Positions 12,012-22,900 of a stretch of DNA of 64,000 nucleotides are shown piece by piece (position 1 is the stretch's first letter; every line of letters starts with the position of its first letter). The DNA is from Isoetes taiwanensis (lineage: Eukaryota > Streptophyta > Lycopodiopsida > Isoetales > Isoetaceae). The DNA lies in NCBI GenBank assembly GCA_021234155.1, contig JAJEKV010000060.1:4260451-4324450 (forward strand), read 5' to 3'. A program made the translations under genes and the position numbers. Under the pieces are notes generated by a model. The model worked only from the letters and a program-made list of their open reading frames with translations. It did no database searches and was not told the origin of the DNA.

Positions 12012-13160
12012 CAAATTTCCTCTAATGTCTGGTCTAACACCTCGGGGGAAAGCGGGCATTGTATTTAATATGGGGACTCAAACATCAGTAGTGTTTATAG
12101 CGACACCCAATTCTCTTCGTCTACATTATTTGGGTGCCATGTCGGGAGGATTTATGTTGTTGTCTATGTTTAAGCAACACTTGATGGGGTCATCATCCAC
12201 CAAACATATCCGCTCTTCTGGAAAACAATCCCACAATTATCTTGATCTAATATAATATAGAAATCAAAGTTTTTCGGCTCTAGAACAACTTCTTTAATTT
12301 CTAATATATTGTTTCAAAATGGATGACCATATACCAATCTTTGGCTCACGTCCTTCGGTGGCTCAACAATTTGTGAACACCGGGTCTTGGATACACCCAT
12401 TTGGTCTTTGTCTCTAGAACCCCTCCCAGGGAAAAGGGCAAAGACAAGATACTACGCCTTGGAGAAGGACTTGATAAGAACTCCATTCGTGTCGAAGAGG
12501 ATAAGTTTGTTGTTATTTGAAGTAGTCTCCTCTACGCACAATGCATATTTCAAGTTAACAAATTTTTTTGATACTTAAGAATAATACAATCGCGCTACGT
12601 GCGAGACATGCTAAATAAATGATCCATATAAAAAAGATCCAAATGACTTACTCTTTTGTGGGTGAAGTTGCATTTTCTCCCATCACGGATGTCCTATCTT
12701 CTTCTTGACTTCGATGGGACTCTGGCCGGGTTTTATTCCGGAAGAGCAGTATTATATATATCGGTTCTCTGTGGATTTACCTCAAGAATTTTCTCCTCTT
12801 CTAATAAGGCCTTTGCCAACTTCTCCCCGAGTCGTGGATCCATGATTGGTGGCGACTTTGGTGGTGGACCGTGATTGGGTTTACTTTCTTACGGCGGACT
12901 CCTCATCAGAGACAGTGAAGTGCCATCCCCTGCATCCTCCTCCTCAGACTCTTGCTTTGTCTCCTTCTTTCTCTCCCTCTTTGCATTGTTTTGACGTTGC
13001 CGATTCTCCCTCTGTGCTTGCTTCCCTTGATATGTCAGATGATGCTTCTCCACATCAGGATAATACAACTCCAGAAACTCTTTTACTGGCACGCTTTCGG
13101 TGGCCACCCGGCTTTGAACTTTTCTGCCATTGGCTAGAGCTTCACGCCCAACCCTACCAT
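12012..13160 (-). pseudogene. Gene D, 3' part: charged linker and FCP1-like phosphatase domain
   Basis: This is the continuation of gene D beyond the CACTA insertion. Removing the element and one CAT joins the frame from 41,269 to this segment without a shift. It reads GRVGREALANGRKVQSRVA, VKEFLELYYPDVEKHHLTY, then a strongly charged linker (near 12,900-13,010). A HAD/FCP1 domain follows: KLILFDTNGVL (12,470-12,530), WVYPRPG (about 12,380-12,402), then NNILEIKEVV and NKILPTWHPNNVDEENWVSL (about 12,101-12,161). Gene C has the same order (KLVIFDVNGVL, IVYPRP, NTILAKAYRPEEYETDRWLS). The second Asp of the phosphatase DxD motif is Asn here and in gene C. Several frameshifts and stops make it a pseudogene. 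Confidence 0.7.
13158..13160. repeat. Target-site duplication (CAT), left
   Basis: CAT directly precedes the left end of the CACTA element and is repeated at 41,269-41,271 directly after its right end. CACTA elements typically generate 3-bp duplications. Confidence 0.75.
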
Positions 13161-13189
13161 CACAACAAGAGAATGGACATTTAGCGACG

Positions 13190-13690
13190 TGGGCTTGCGA
13201 CGTCTGTGCGACGTGACGTCGCAAATAACGTCACCATCACGGCGTCAATGCGGCGTCCGCGTCGCCCGAACCGCGTCGCATCTCGGCGTGTGGTCGCGAC
13301 GTCGACAAAGGCGATGGCGGTCTGTCATGCCAGTGGGCGCTTAGCCAGTGGGCGGCGGCAGTGTCACGCCAGTGGGCGCTTGCGGCGTCGCGTCGCATCG
13401 CGGCGTCACGATGCTTAGCCCATCTGTCGCCCGGTGGGCTTGGGCGCAGGTGGGCGGCAGGTGTCTCGCCCGGTGGATGTTTCTGGCGTGGCGTCGCATG
13501 CGGCGTCGTATATGTGGCGTATGTGGCGTATGTGTCGTATATGACCGCGTCGATGCGTATATATGGCGTATGTGGCGTATATGACCGCGTCGATGCGTAT
13601 ATGTGGCGTATATGACACGTCGGTATGTATATGTGGCGTATATGACCGTCGATGCGTATATGTGGCGTAGGTGGTGCATGTGGCGTATAT
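13190..13690. repeat. Left GC-rich subterminal block of the CACTA element
   Basis: Dense copies of gcgtcgcatcgcggcgtcac and variants (13,206-13,410) are followed by a short tandem array (about 13,500-13,690) of units like gtatatgtggcgtatatgac with cgcgtcgatgc between them. In CACTA elements, subterminal repeats bind the transposase. The right end has a matching block of similar style at 40,740-41,239. Open frames through this block are composition artefacts. Confidence 0.75.
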
Positions 13691-14222
13691 TTTTTATATC
13701 ACGAAGGTTAATGGTTTTAGGATTACAAATTCAATAGGCATGCGATTGATACACGTCTAAAAAAGACTCGGCGACCAACCTGCGACTTCATTTAAAGCGT
13801 GTTGCTGCGCATGCATCATCCGCGATAGATATGCTACCGCTATAAATTGTTCATTATAAAAGCGGCGTTGTTACGTGTCAAAATCTAGTTGTTCCAAGTT
13901 TACAATCCTTGAAGGTAACTTGACAATAGGCTTGTTGTCAATCATTGTTCTTAAGAGAAGAAACGGGATAAAGCCTTAAAATTTGTGCAAGAACACAAGA
14001 AAAATCCCACACTTTTACCTTTTGTCCGTAGAAGCATTATAGTGTTTAATATGACTTGCGGTAAACGTCCCGGCGTCCCAATGGCGGATTCTAGGTTTAG
14101 GTCGATGGCGAATTATTTAATTACGAAACATCCCGGCAAAAAGGGATTTATTGATTATTGGTGATTGATCTGTCCATATCAATGCGGCTTCATCGGTCTT
14201 TAAGGAAATAATCTTATCTCTA
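13691..14222. other. No gene recognised inside the CACTA element
   Basis: Unassigned sequence between the left subterminal block and a second end-like sequence at 14,223. No motif seen. Confidence 0.35.
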
Positions 14223-14262
14223 GATGTGAAAGAGAATGGTCATTTAGCGGCGTGGGTTTTGC
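14223..14262 (+). repeat. Internal sequence resembling the CACTA left end
   Basis: The segment aagagaatggtcatttagcg followed by gcgtgggttttgcgacgtc closely matches the left terminus (aagagaatggacatttagcg, acgtgggcttgcgacgtc) in the same orientation. The outermost CACAAC bases are not conserved (gatgtg). It may be the end of a nested or older element, or a duplicated end. Confidence 0.6.
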
Positions 14263-14435
14263 GACGTCCCGAATTACCTCCTTCATCTAGACTCTTGAAA
14301 ACCGAACTGCGGAAAAATGGTTTTTGGGGCTTTGAGAGCTTGCAAGAGCTTGAAAAATATTATGCGGAACTATATCGACAAACCAAAGAAGCACATATGG
14401 ATACGTCAATACGGGGGAAGAAGGTTATGATCTAA
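14226..14435 (+). CDS. Unidentified ORF overlapping the end-like sequence
   Basis: A 69-residue frame reads through the end-like sequence and then ELPPSSRLLKTELRKNGFW and SLQELEKYYAELYRQTKEA. The latter half looks like an amphipathic helix and may be real coding sequence, captured or transposon-borne. No family recognised. The first 15 or so residues are translated transposon end and should not be trusted. Confidence 0.25.
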   Translation: MKENGHLAAWVLRRPELPPSSRLLKTELRKNGFWGFESLQELEKYYAELYRQTKEAHMDTSIRGKKVMI

Positions 14436-15429
14436 AATCTCATCTTTGGGTATACAAGTAATTCTAATGGCACTATGGAAGTTGAAAGATCAACATCAAG
14501 GTTGGAATCGGCAGACAATGCTTGAACTTGCAACTTTACACCTTAAAACGTCTGGATGATTTTGTGATATATGATGGTGGAGGAATTTGCGTTTCAATTG
14601 CACAAGTTCCATATGAAGCCGACCCCCATTGATGAGGATTTTTGAAAAGCCGAGATACTATGTGGCTACACACTGTTGATGGCCTTGTTTGGAGATCCAT
14701 ACATGGAAAGTGGAATTGGAACATAGCTCAGGGCCGCTATGCCGATAAGAGTATCTAAACTGCCGGTTGTTACCTTGGAAGTCTTCAAAGCGAGCATGTC
14801 ATGGTGCAAAGGAAAATGGGCTTCGACTGGGAGCTTAGGGATCACAAAGGCGGTTGAGCTTGCCGACATCGGCTGGGGGTTCTTCCACGAACACCCAATC
14901 TCAAAAAAAGCAGACCTCTCTTACGCTCCTACATGCCAAAATCAGATCCTTTGGTGCGGTTTTTTTAGCGCCATGCTTTCAGTTGTTTTAAACTTCATGA
15001 CTCATGAACTTGTTCCGTTTGGCGCCAAGATTTTTATGGGTTCTTCTTTGCATCGATTGTATGATCAAACGGTCACAACATCTGGCAAACAAAAAATCAT
15101 GCGCTTTTTTTGAAAATCTCTTAAACTGTCTTTTTAATTTCTTCATTATGGCCATTAGAGGTTGTGGAGGTTTTGCCTTCTTGGACAAGTTTGTTCATCG
15201 AAAATCAAAGAGAATTGTGGAGTTGGTTGAACCAAAATATTTTAATTGGTCATCTAGCAAAATGCTTTGGGAAGAAAATAAGTGTATTCTCTGCATAACA
15301 TTCATTCTAGAACTTTCTACAACATTACGGAATTTTCTAGAAGGATTCCTTAGGCTCACCAAGATTCTCTTATATTTTAAAACTTTTTAAAACTTTCTAG
15401 AACATTCTAGAACTTTTCATTATATGTGG
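14436..15429 (+). other. Unassigned, possibly captured coding sequence
   Basis: Several long open stretches exist on plus (the largest 14,739-15,113, with DIGWGFFHEHPISKKADLSY). They shift frame repeatedly and match no family I know. Context within the element suggests captured or decayed coding sequence. Confidence 0.3.
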
Positions 15430-15835
15430 CGTTATGTGACATATGTGTATTAGAAGAAGTCGCATGTTCGAGAAGGCACCATCTTCATTGTGCCCTTAAG
15501 CCCCAGCAAGCACATGAACTTTTAGTGTGAGCATTTCTAATGGATTGAGCTTCATCCAGAATAATTCTAAACCACCTAATGTTCGACAGTGTGCCCCTTA
15601 GCCTGGGGGGCTGCTTCTTTTCATCCTCTTCAGATGGCTTTCTGTAATTCAGAACAAATGGTTCCATATGTAGTAAGCACAATGTCGTGCTTACAAAATT
15701 CAACACAATTTATTCTTCTCTGATCTTCATGGTATATGTACACAGATAGCTTGACAGATGGTACTACTTTTTCCTTCAATTCATGTTCCCATTGTTTTTA
15801 AAGCGATTTAGGGCAAACAATCAAGGTGCAAACAA
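15430..15835 (-). pseudogene. SNF2-family helicase fragment (RAD5/RAD16/HLTF-like)
   Basis: Minus-strand translation gives helicase motifs in the right order: TLIVCPKSL (motif Ia), KQWEHELKEKV, then CKHDIVLTTYGTICSEL (motif Ib), then after a frameshift WFRIILDEAQSIRNAHTKSS (motif II, DEAQ) and CWGLRAQ-stop-RWCL (start of motif III). DEAQ-SIRN is typical of RAD5/RAD16/HLTF-type SNF2 ATPases, which remodel chromatin or act in DNA repair. There is one TAA in motif Ia, a frameshift near 15,640 and a stop near motif III. Only about 135 residues remain and no C-terminal helicase domain is seen. It is oriented against the transposase gene, so I infer capture by the CACTA element. Confidence 0.75.
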
Positions 15836-15849
15836 TCAGGGTTGGCAAG

Positions 15850-16380
15850 GAGTATAGAAAATGATGCGCGTCATCTTTTAAGAGAGCTTGGATTCACGTT
15901 TGATACTGAGCCATGCGTTACACAAAAAGTTCACCTAGAGGATATTATGCTAGACACTCCACCCGATATTTACGTGGTGGATCTAGTTAGCTCTCAAAGA
16001 TAGTGTAGATTGGTTAGATAAGAAAGTCCTTGAGGCGGCATTTCATTTCGTGCTTGTGCAACCAAGTGGGCGACTTGATTTGATAACCGATTCTGCGTTG
16101 GATTTTTTGTTTATTTCGTCATTCCAAAATCAGCGAAGCACATTTGCCTTGCGATGGAATTGTGGAGAAAAAAAAAAAAGATGAAAATCAATGCATGTGG
16201 AAATTTAGATCTTGTTATTGGGATAGTTCCCAAAGTTATGTCTTCACAAAAGGTTTGGAGCAGATTTGTCAAGGCAAAAGAATTTGCGGTGAATGATGTG
16301 GTTTAGTTTGAGAGAGATATCAAGGTAAAAATTTTACATCGGTGGCGAAGGGATCCTTCTGGCGGTCTTTGGAAATTCTG
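15850..16380 (+). CDS. Unidentified transposon-borne ORF segments
   Basis: Plus-strand frames read ENDARHLLRELGFTFDTEPC, then LEDIMLDTPPDIYVVDLVSS (15,855-16,002), DSVDWLDKKVLEAAFHFVLV (from about 16,003) and LDLVIGIVPKVMSSQKVWSR (about 16,200-16,270). They are consecutive with few disruptions, so a decayed gene is likely. The family is unknown. Confidence 0.35.
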
Positions 16381-17330
16381 ATGTTGATCACGGGGATGCA
16401 ACAACCCTTTCTTGAAAAGTTTTTAATTTGTTTGGAGTCGATATTTGGTATTGAAGCAACTTAAATTCTATCTTTTGATATAACTATAATATGGTAGTTT
16501 TGAGCTCAGATTAGCTCTGGTTGATCGAATTTTTTGAGCTCGAAATTTAGCTTATGGTTGATCGAATTTTTGAGGCCTTTGCCTTATGTATATAAGCATG
16601 ATGTAGAATACAAAAAGCTGGATATATGATATGATATAGATTTAAAATCAGTTTTTCAAAATGGAATTTGAAGATAAAAATATGAAGAAGATGAATATGA
16701 TCGGGATGGATATCAAGAAGATGAATGCCACGATGAATAAGGATATGACAATAATATTGCTTGTTTTAATTTATATAGGCCTATTTGTGCTATGGGTATT
16801 TTGAAAAAAAAAGCGGATGAATTTAGTGATGGACATGGAGTTGGAGATGGTTGATCCGAAATTTTTTGAGCTCATAATTTAGCTTACGGTTGATCGAGGA
16901 GAAAGAAAAAAGAAGGAATTAGAAATGACATATGGATTTACCCTAGAATTTCTACAACGAGAAGATTGGGTAGTCAAAAAGTGGGACTCCCATATCCTCG
17001 GTCCAACATCTTTAGAGAAGCAACAAAATGCAATCTGAATGAGGAACTTGGTGTCGGCATAGTGGGAGAAGCGCCCGGCGACTCCTTGCAAATCCAAGGC
17101 ATTAATGTCCCATGTGTCAAAGCGTCGATCAAAATTTGCCTAAAAATGCCATCGCCCACGGCATCGTCCGCGACAAATGTCACGGCAAATGTCGGACACA
17201 TCCCGCATAATTTGCTGCGTGATGCGACTAATCAAGCTATGTTCAAGTGTTTTGAGGTATCGCGATTTTAGGTTGTTACACAAAACTTGCTTTCGATTTT
17301 AGGTTGCTTTCGAAACGGCATAGGTATACA
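16381..17330. other. No gene recognised
   Basis: AT-rich in the first half. The phrase ggttgatcgaatttttgag recurs with variation at about 16,519, 16,556 and 16,845. A short plus ORF at 16,966-17,271 has no known motif. Probably spacer of the CACTA element. Confidence 0.3.
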
Positions 17331-17643
17331 TAAATTTCATAGCGAGGCAAATGTCGACAAATGTCACGACAAATGTCGGGCGTCGCATCACGGCGTCATG
17401 TGACGTTCTGAGAACCTAAGACAACGTCGATGCGTACTTTCGCCCGTGTCTTTGCCGGTGCATGTGACTGGATTTTGACCCGTTGACTATCGTCGCGTGC
17501 GGCGTGGTCTACGGACGTATGACCGCGTGCATGCGTTACTTGCGGGTGTCTTTGCCAAATTAGGTGGGTGACGGCATGTGGCCGATTGACACTACGTCGC
17601 CCGGCGTCCGCGTCGCATCGCGGCGTTACATTTCTATATAAAC
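17331..17643 (+). promoter_or_regulatory. GC-motif block and TATA box of the TNP2 gene
   Basis: Two good copies of the element-specific motif (gcgtcgcatcacggcgtcat near 17,376; cgtcgcatcgcggcgttaca near 17,611) lie directly upstream of a TATA box (tatataaac, 17,635-17,643). An ATG with a good donor follows 111 bp later. The arrangement suggests the motif cluster serves as upstream element or transposase-binding region of this promoter. Confidence 0.55.
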
Positions 17644-17753
17644 AACTTTTTTCTCGGCATTCATTGTTATTTTCTTTTCGGCTCCTCTTCCGACCTAAGC
17701 GCCTTTGGTGTTCTTCTTTTTAACCATATCTTATACTTGTTCTTTGCCCCTAC

Positions 17754-17860
17754 ATGGATCGCCATGGTCATCGGCATGATCGGCCTTTGGAGATGGCGGA
17801 GAGGCAGTTGATGTTGTCTTACCACCACCGGGGAATTTGGATATCTTGGAACCGTCACAT
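17754..17860 (+). CDS. Probable first coding exon of the CACTA gene
   Basis: The ATG at 17,754 starts MDRHGHRHDRPLEMAERQLM and stays open to a donor (cacat, gtaagt) at 17,861. It lies about 110 bp downstream of a TATA box. The sequence itself matches nothing I know. It is followed by an intron filled with tandem repeats. Start chosen because it is the first ATG after the TATA box. Confidence 0.45.
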
Positions 17861-17924
17861 GTAAGTTCTTGATTCTTGTATTTAGTAGCCTAGACATATA
17901 TAAACTAGGAGAGGGCGTGTCTTG

Positions 17925-18245
17925 CGGTAGTAAAAAAAGCAGTGTTTTTGGTCAAGGACACGGTCGCCTCCACCTTGAGTGGAGGGACCCGGTGTGCCAG
18001 GCCCAAACTCACCTTCATACCTTACTAAGTACAATGTAGATTACAAAATTGAGGTGTCGTAGTCAAGGTCATATGTGGAACTTCACCTTGAGTGGAGGGA
18101 CTCTATGTATCGAGGGCTAGCCCGGCGTCTCAAAAAGATCTTTATTGAAATTGAAACTTATATAAAAGTGTGGGTACTTTCGGGGAAAGGGCATGGTCGG
18201 CTTCACCTTGAGTGGAAGGGACTACGTGTCCGGGAGCCCATTCTC
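17925..18245 (+). repeat. Three imperfect repeats in the first intron
   Basis: Three copies share a core like caaggacacggtcgcctcca followed by ccttgagtggagggac and a short GC-rich tail. The same type of repeat occurs four times at 36,595-36,990 in the leader of the second gene. The shared core gives the pair a common origin and suggests function in the element (transposase binding or splicing), which is inference. Confidence 0.75.
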
Positions 18246-18248
18246 CCA

Positions 18249-18301
18249 TTTAGGATTTAGGGTTTAGGGTTTAGGGTTTAGGGTTTAGGGTTTAGGGTTT
18301 A
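18249..18301 (+). repeat. Interstitial telomere-type repeat (TTTAGGG)n
   Basis: One tttagga, six perfect tttaggg units and a final ttta. This is the Arabidopsis-type plant telomere repeat. It sits inside the CACTA element, in the first intron of the transposase gene, directly after the intron repeats. Confidence 0.95.
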
Positions 18302-18880
18302 TACTACCATATATTGTATCTATCCACGGCCGTTCAAACTATTGTGCGATATATAGTACTTACCTTTTGTAATTGGCGGAGGGACAAAATAGTTTGCGAT
18401 TGTAAAAGATGTATGGGGCTGAAAGAAACTGACTTAGAGCGGTTGTTGAAGACCATCGATAAGATTTGGTACATTTGAACAACCCACCAGATCGATGCTT
18501 TCGTCATGGATATCGGGTTGGTATACAATTATTATTTGTTTTTTTTTTTTTTTTTTTTTTATCTCTCCCAATTCAAGTATATATTCAAGATGTTTATGAT
18601 ATCTAAATATGTAGGTAGATGATCTTTGATGTCTCCTCCAAACTAGATGTGGATTTTGGTTTAATGTTGTCCATAGAGGCATATGGCCGAAGCGGTAACC
18701 CGATTCATCAATAATGTGGATGGGTGCGGCTCAGCGGTGTTCCCCTGCGTGAAAGAACACGAAGGGCTACAATCATGAGAACATTGCATGTGTCGCACAT
18801 TTCCCAAGAGCGCTTGGCCTCAACTTGCGGCGTGAAATTCTGAAAAATTGCAAAGATTAGTCCGACCCTTTGTTAGGCAC
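18302..18880 (+). other. Possible decayed N-terminal transposase-associated region
   Basis: Around 18,375-18,475 a plus frame reads RRDKIVCDCKRCMGLKETDL then ERLLKTIDKIWYI. The CxCxxC pattern in a basic context resembles the transposase-associated domain at the N-terminus of TNP2 proteins, but the match is weak. A T-run of about 20 lies near 18,540. The rest is unassigned. Confidence 0.3.
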
Positions 18881-19169
18881 CGCATGAAGACATTTGGCTT
18901 GTGGCGATGGACTTACCTATCCCTATGGATCAAGAATTTGCTTATTGGGGAAGAAGATACATCATTATCTTGGACGCATTTGTCGAATTTGGATTGACCT
19001 TATCTCGACGCTTGCAGCGTATAGAAGTGGGCGAGATACCCACATTCCATTAATGCCATATCACGGTCCGAATACGATTGGAAAACTTGGCAAACTTTGA
19101 CTAAATATGCTTGGCGTATGAGGATTTATGGAATGAATTCCAATCTTTGCGTCGATAGGCGTGGGGGCA

Positions 19170-19435
19170 TGTGATGAGGAGTTGAAGTTTATTGATGGTC
19201 GGCCGGGGGTTCATGGCAATATTGCGGGGTTCATCAACAGTTCTATTGACAGCAGTGGCGATGCAATTGTGAATTTTTAGAGTGTCAAGGAGGGGAGGAA
19301 GATTTTTTTACAAGATGCATGTAAAAAGCGGATATATCATGGTGTGTGCTATTAAAAGCATAAACATTGGAGATGAGTTATTTATCAACTATCGCTATGA
19401 TAGACCTCTCCCATTTGAGATGGAACAATAGTATT
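19170..19435 (+). pseudogene. SET-domain-like segment
   Basis: Plus frames read GNIAGFINSS (19,217-19,246), then, after a stop and a frameshift, VKSGYIMVCAIKSINIGDEL and FINYRYDRPLPFEME (19,319-19,428). This matches the second half of SET lysine methyltransferase domains: GNxARFINHS, then an aliphatic strand, then IxxGDELFINYR. The His of NHS is lost (NSS). Two breaks make it inactive. It lies between the CACTA first exon and the TNP2 body on the same strand, so it is either a captured fragment or an unrecognised part of the transposon gene. Confidence is moderate because the first half of the domain is not clear. Confidence 0.5.
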
Positions 19436-19939
19436 GTTGTACTAAAAAAAGGAATAAAGAGGTTTTTTTTTTTTTTAATATGTTTTTTTGTCATTAGTGA
19501 GTCTATACAAATGGTTGTATGTATTTTATACTTATTACATTATTTGACATGATGGTTATCGTTACTCTGTTTAATGAACTCATTGAGGCGGTCTCCATCC
19601 CGATCCATTAGTTCTAAGTTACGAGGCAAAAAGGGAAACCTATAAATTAATTGAATTTCAAGCGAGGCGCACCAATATGAAGATATTGCGTCACGATCAA
19701 TATGAAGAGGATGAAACTATTGGCGAACAGAAACGAAGTCTTTAAGTGGCGAGCCGATGCTTTCGATATGTTTGCCGCTCTTCAAGAATTACGATATTGA
19801 TTTAGATGATGTCGAGGATGGTGGTGGAGAGGATATGGTAGAAGATGTTGGATACCCTTGAGGATTGGTGCGTCTTGGCGATGACCCTATTGTTATCGAG
19901 CGCGAAACAGCGGTTATTTCTGCGTCTCGAACCTCTCGT

Positions 19940-22900
19940 TTGTCGGCGTGCACGCTAATTCTCAATCTCCAAACCAAGTTCAAGTGGAGCAATGCAAGTG
20001 TCTACGCTCTATTGAGGTGACATACTTATCAAGTCTTTCTATCTTACCACCATCTCCATCTTTTATCTTACCACTCTTAGATCATGAGGTTATTGCGAGA
20101 AGATCCTTCGAGAAGAACAATATGCCCTAAAGAGCCGGATCTCAAGTTAAGAAAATGATTCAAGCGACCGGCCTTGGTTATAAAGTCATACATGCATGTC
20201 CAAATGATTGTATGATCTTCTATCCCCTAGAGCATGAGAAGTCCACTCATTGTCTCGTATGTAATGAGCAGAGATACGGGGAATGACCTAAAGGGAAAAA
20301 GCGGTACCTCGGAAGGTTATTGACACTTTCCAATAATCCCAAGGTATATGCATCACCACTTCTTACAAATAGTTGTAAATTCACTTATTTTGGTACTTAT
20401 ATGTTGCCTATAATTTATTCTATAGGTTAAAGTTGATGTTAGTTGCAAGACATTGGCTAGCCTAATGGACTTCCGCGGCTACACATGCATCTAGTGATGA
20501 TGTGATCACGAGTCCCGGCGGCGGTCGCGGCTTGGAAGCATGTCGATCGCGACATGGCGACTTTGGAAAAGAACCGCGTAGCGTGCGTTTGGGCACAGCC
20601 ACCGATGGCGTAAACCCATATGGTACACAATCATTGCATGGTCTACATGGCCGATGATGATAGTGAACTACAACATACCCCATGGTTGTTGATGAAGAGT
20701 GGGCACATTATGATGACTTTATTGATACACGGGAAGAAAAAACCAAGTAATTTAGATGTGTACCTAAGAATAATTGTGGATGAGTTACTCCCTTTGTGGA
20801 ACCACACGGTATTCAGTCTCGATGCCCATAAAAATGGCGTTTTTAATCTTAGAGGTATACTATTGTGGACTATGCATGACTTTCACGGGTTTCTTAGAGT
20901 GTTACGGGTTTAAGACATCGGGGCACTTCCCTTGCATGATATGTGGGGAAAAGTTGCAGCACCGTCACTCTAAGCATCGAAGAAAGTAGTATCTGAGGGT
21001 TTTAGGAAGTATTTGCAGCTCCACGCACCCCCGAGCGGCGTGCACAATTCGGTGTACTTGTAGACTATCTGAGAACCACCAAAGCGAGAATTACCATCTG
21101 AGAATGGGGTGGCGTTGGGATAAGAAGGAAGAGGGGGAAAATCCGCATAAGAAAATCCGTGGGGGGCACACTGCGGTGAGGAGGTCGTGGCCGACCTAGG
21201 CGATGAGGATGAGGAATTATCTGATGGTGGCGAGGAAGCCCGGCGGAGGAGGAAGTCTTCTTGCCAATATGAAAAGGAAGTACATTTTTTATAGACTACC
21301 ATATTGGACCGACCTATTGATTCAACACCTTTTAGACCCGATGCATATCTTCAAGAGCGTGGGAAACTCTTTATGGAAGCATGTATTTGGTCAAAAGACA
21401 CAACAAATGCCGGGATGGACCTTAAGGTAAGTAATACAAAGAAAGAGGCATGGATCCAGGTGAAGGGCAACCACTTCCTCCGGCAAAATGGGTTATTGCT
21501 AGGGCTGACCATCGAGCTATTTATGATGATTTAAGGGCCCTTAGAACACCAAGCCCCGTTACATGCAATCATTGCGAACCCGCATTCACAAGTAGTGGGG
21601 AGCTGGTTTTAAAGTCCCATGGCTGGCATAAGTTCTTGCATGTAAGCAATTGAAGTCCACATATATATGCACTACTATAAAATGTAACCCATAACTTATA
21701 TTTGGTGTTTGGATCATGCAGTTCTTCATGCCCACGACCTTTAGGGGAGTTTTAGACAAAGGGACCATTGGAGGCAATAAGTGCCCTATCAAAGGTCATA
21801 AGGTTGTTACCCATGTTGATTTAGTGGTCCCCGTCTATTTTATTTGTGGCTAAGTTTTTTGTTTTGGACCTCATAGGTGGATGTGTAAAAAAAACTATCT
21901 TAGAAAAGCGAAATTGAAGAGATGAAAGTGAAAATGGCGAGGCATGTTGCTTGTTGGAGAAGGAGTTTCCCTCTGAGCTTTCTTGGCAGTCAAACCCATC
22001 TTTTGGTACATCTTATTGAGGAAGTGGAGCTTCGGGGGCTGTACATGCCAGATGGATGTTTTTCTTGGAAAGGTTTATGAAGGTATTGAAGGATATGGTG
22101 CGTCAAAGAACGTCACGAAGGTAGTATGGCGAGGGATGGCTTGCGAAAAGAGTCACTTTTCTATATGGCGAGAATATTTTCATGCCCGTACATCCGGATG
22201 CACCTAAACATGGAGTGATGAAGGGGCGAAAGATTGTGGGGGTAGTGGCGAGAAGGCAATGGTATCAGAAGTCATTTCCGCTGATATGATCATTAAGGTT
22301 AATCAATTTCTTCTTTACAATTCGGCACCAATGGCAAAATGGATTGCTTTCGTTATGAGAGCATAAAGGAAGAAATGGAAGAAAGGGCATGAATGGAGCG
22401 ACATAATAGGCGAGCCCGTACCACGATGGATATGAACCCTTGCGGGACAAGATGGAAAGAGAATGGGTACTCTGAGGCTTTGGCCGATGCATATCACAAG
22501 GGGAGTATATTACGACTACGGAATGGGCATACGCACAAGGTGTCATGAAAAAAGGTAGTTGCAACAAATTATGTTGATGTCGAAATCGAGTATTTTCTTT
22601 TGATGTTATTGTATCTATTGACATTAATGGTGCTTTTGGCGGTATATATCTTACTCCCTCGATATGGTGGCATGGGACCCACTATCGTGTGAGTTCTCTT
22701 GACATACCGGGGAAGACTTGTGGCTGCGGAGTCATGGCATCATTCACGATGGAGTTTCAATCAAGTGTTGCCGTCGTGTCGTCGGGGAAGCCACACATGA
22801 TTGGGTGGGAGGTTAAAGACTATAATGGAGGTGGATGTTGGTGGCAATTTTAAGACCTTCATATTCGATGTCGATTGGTTTGACCTTCAATTAAGGGGGC

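Noticed and set aside
12656-12874. Plus-strand frame with LLLDFDGTLAGF, resembling a HAD phosphatase motif
   Set aside because: The minus strand here encodes gene D, supported by ordered similarity to gene C on both sides. The plus-strand match is one short motif with no follow-up, so I take it as chance.
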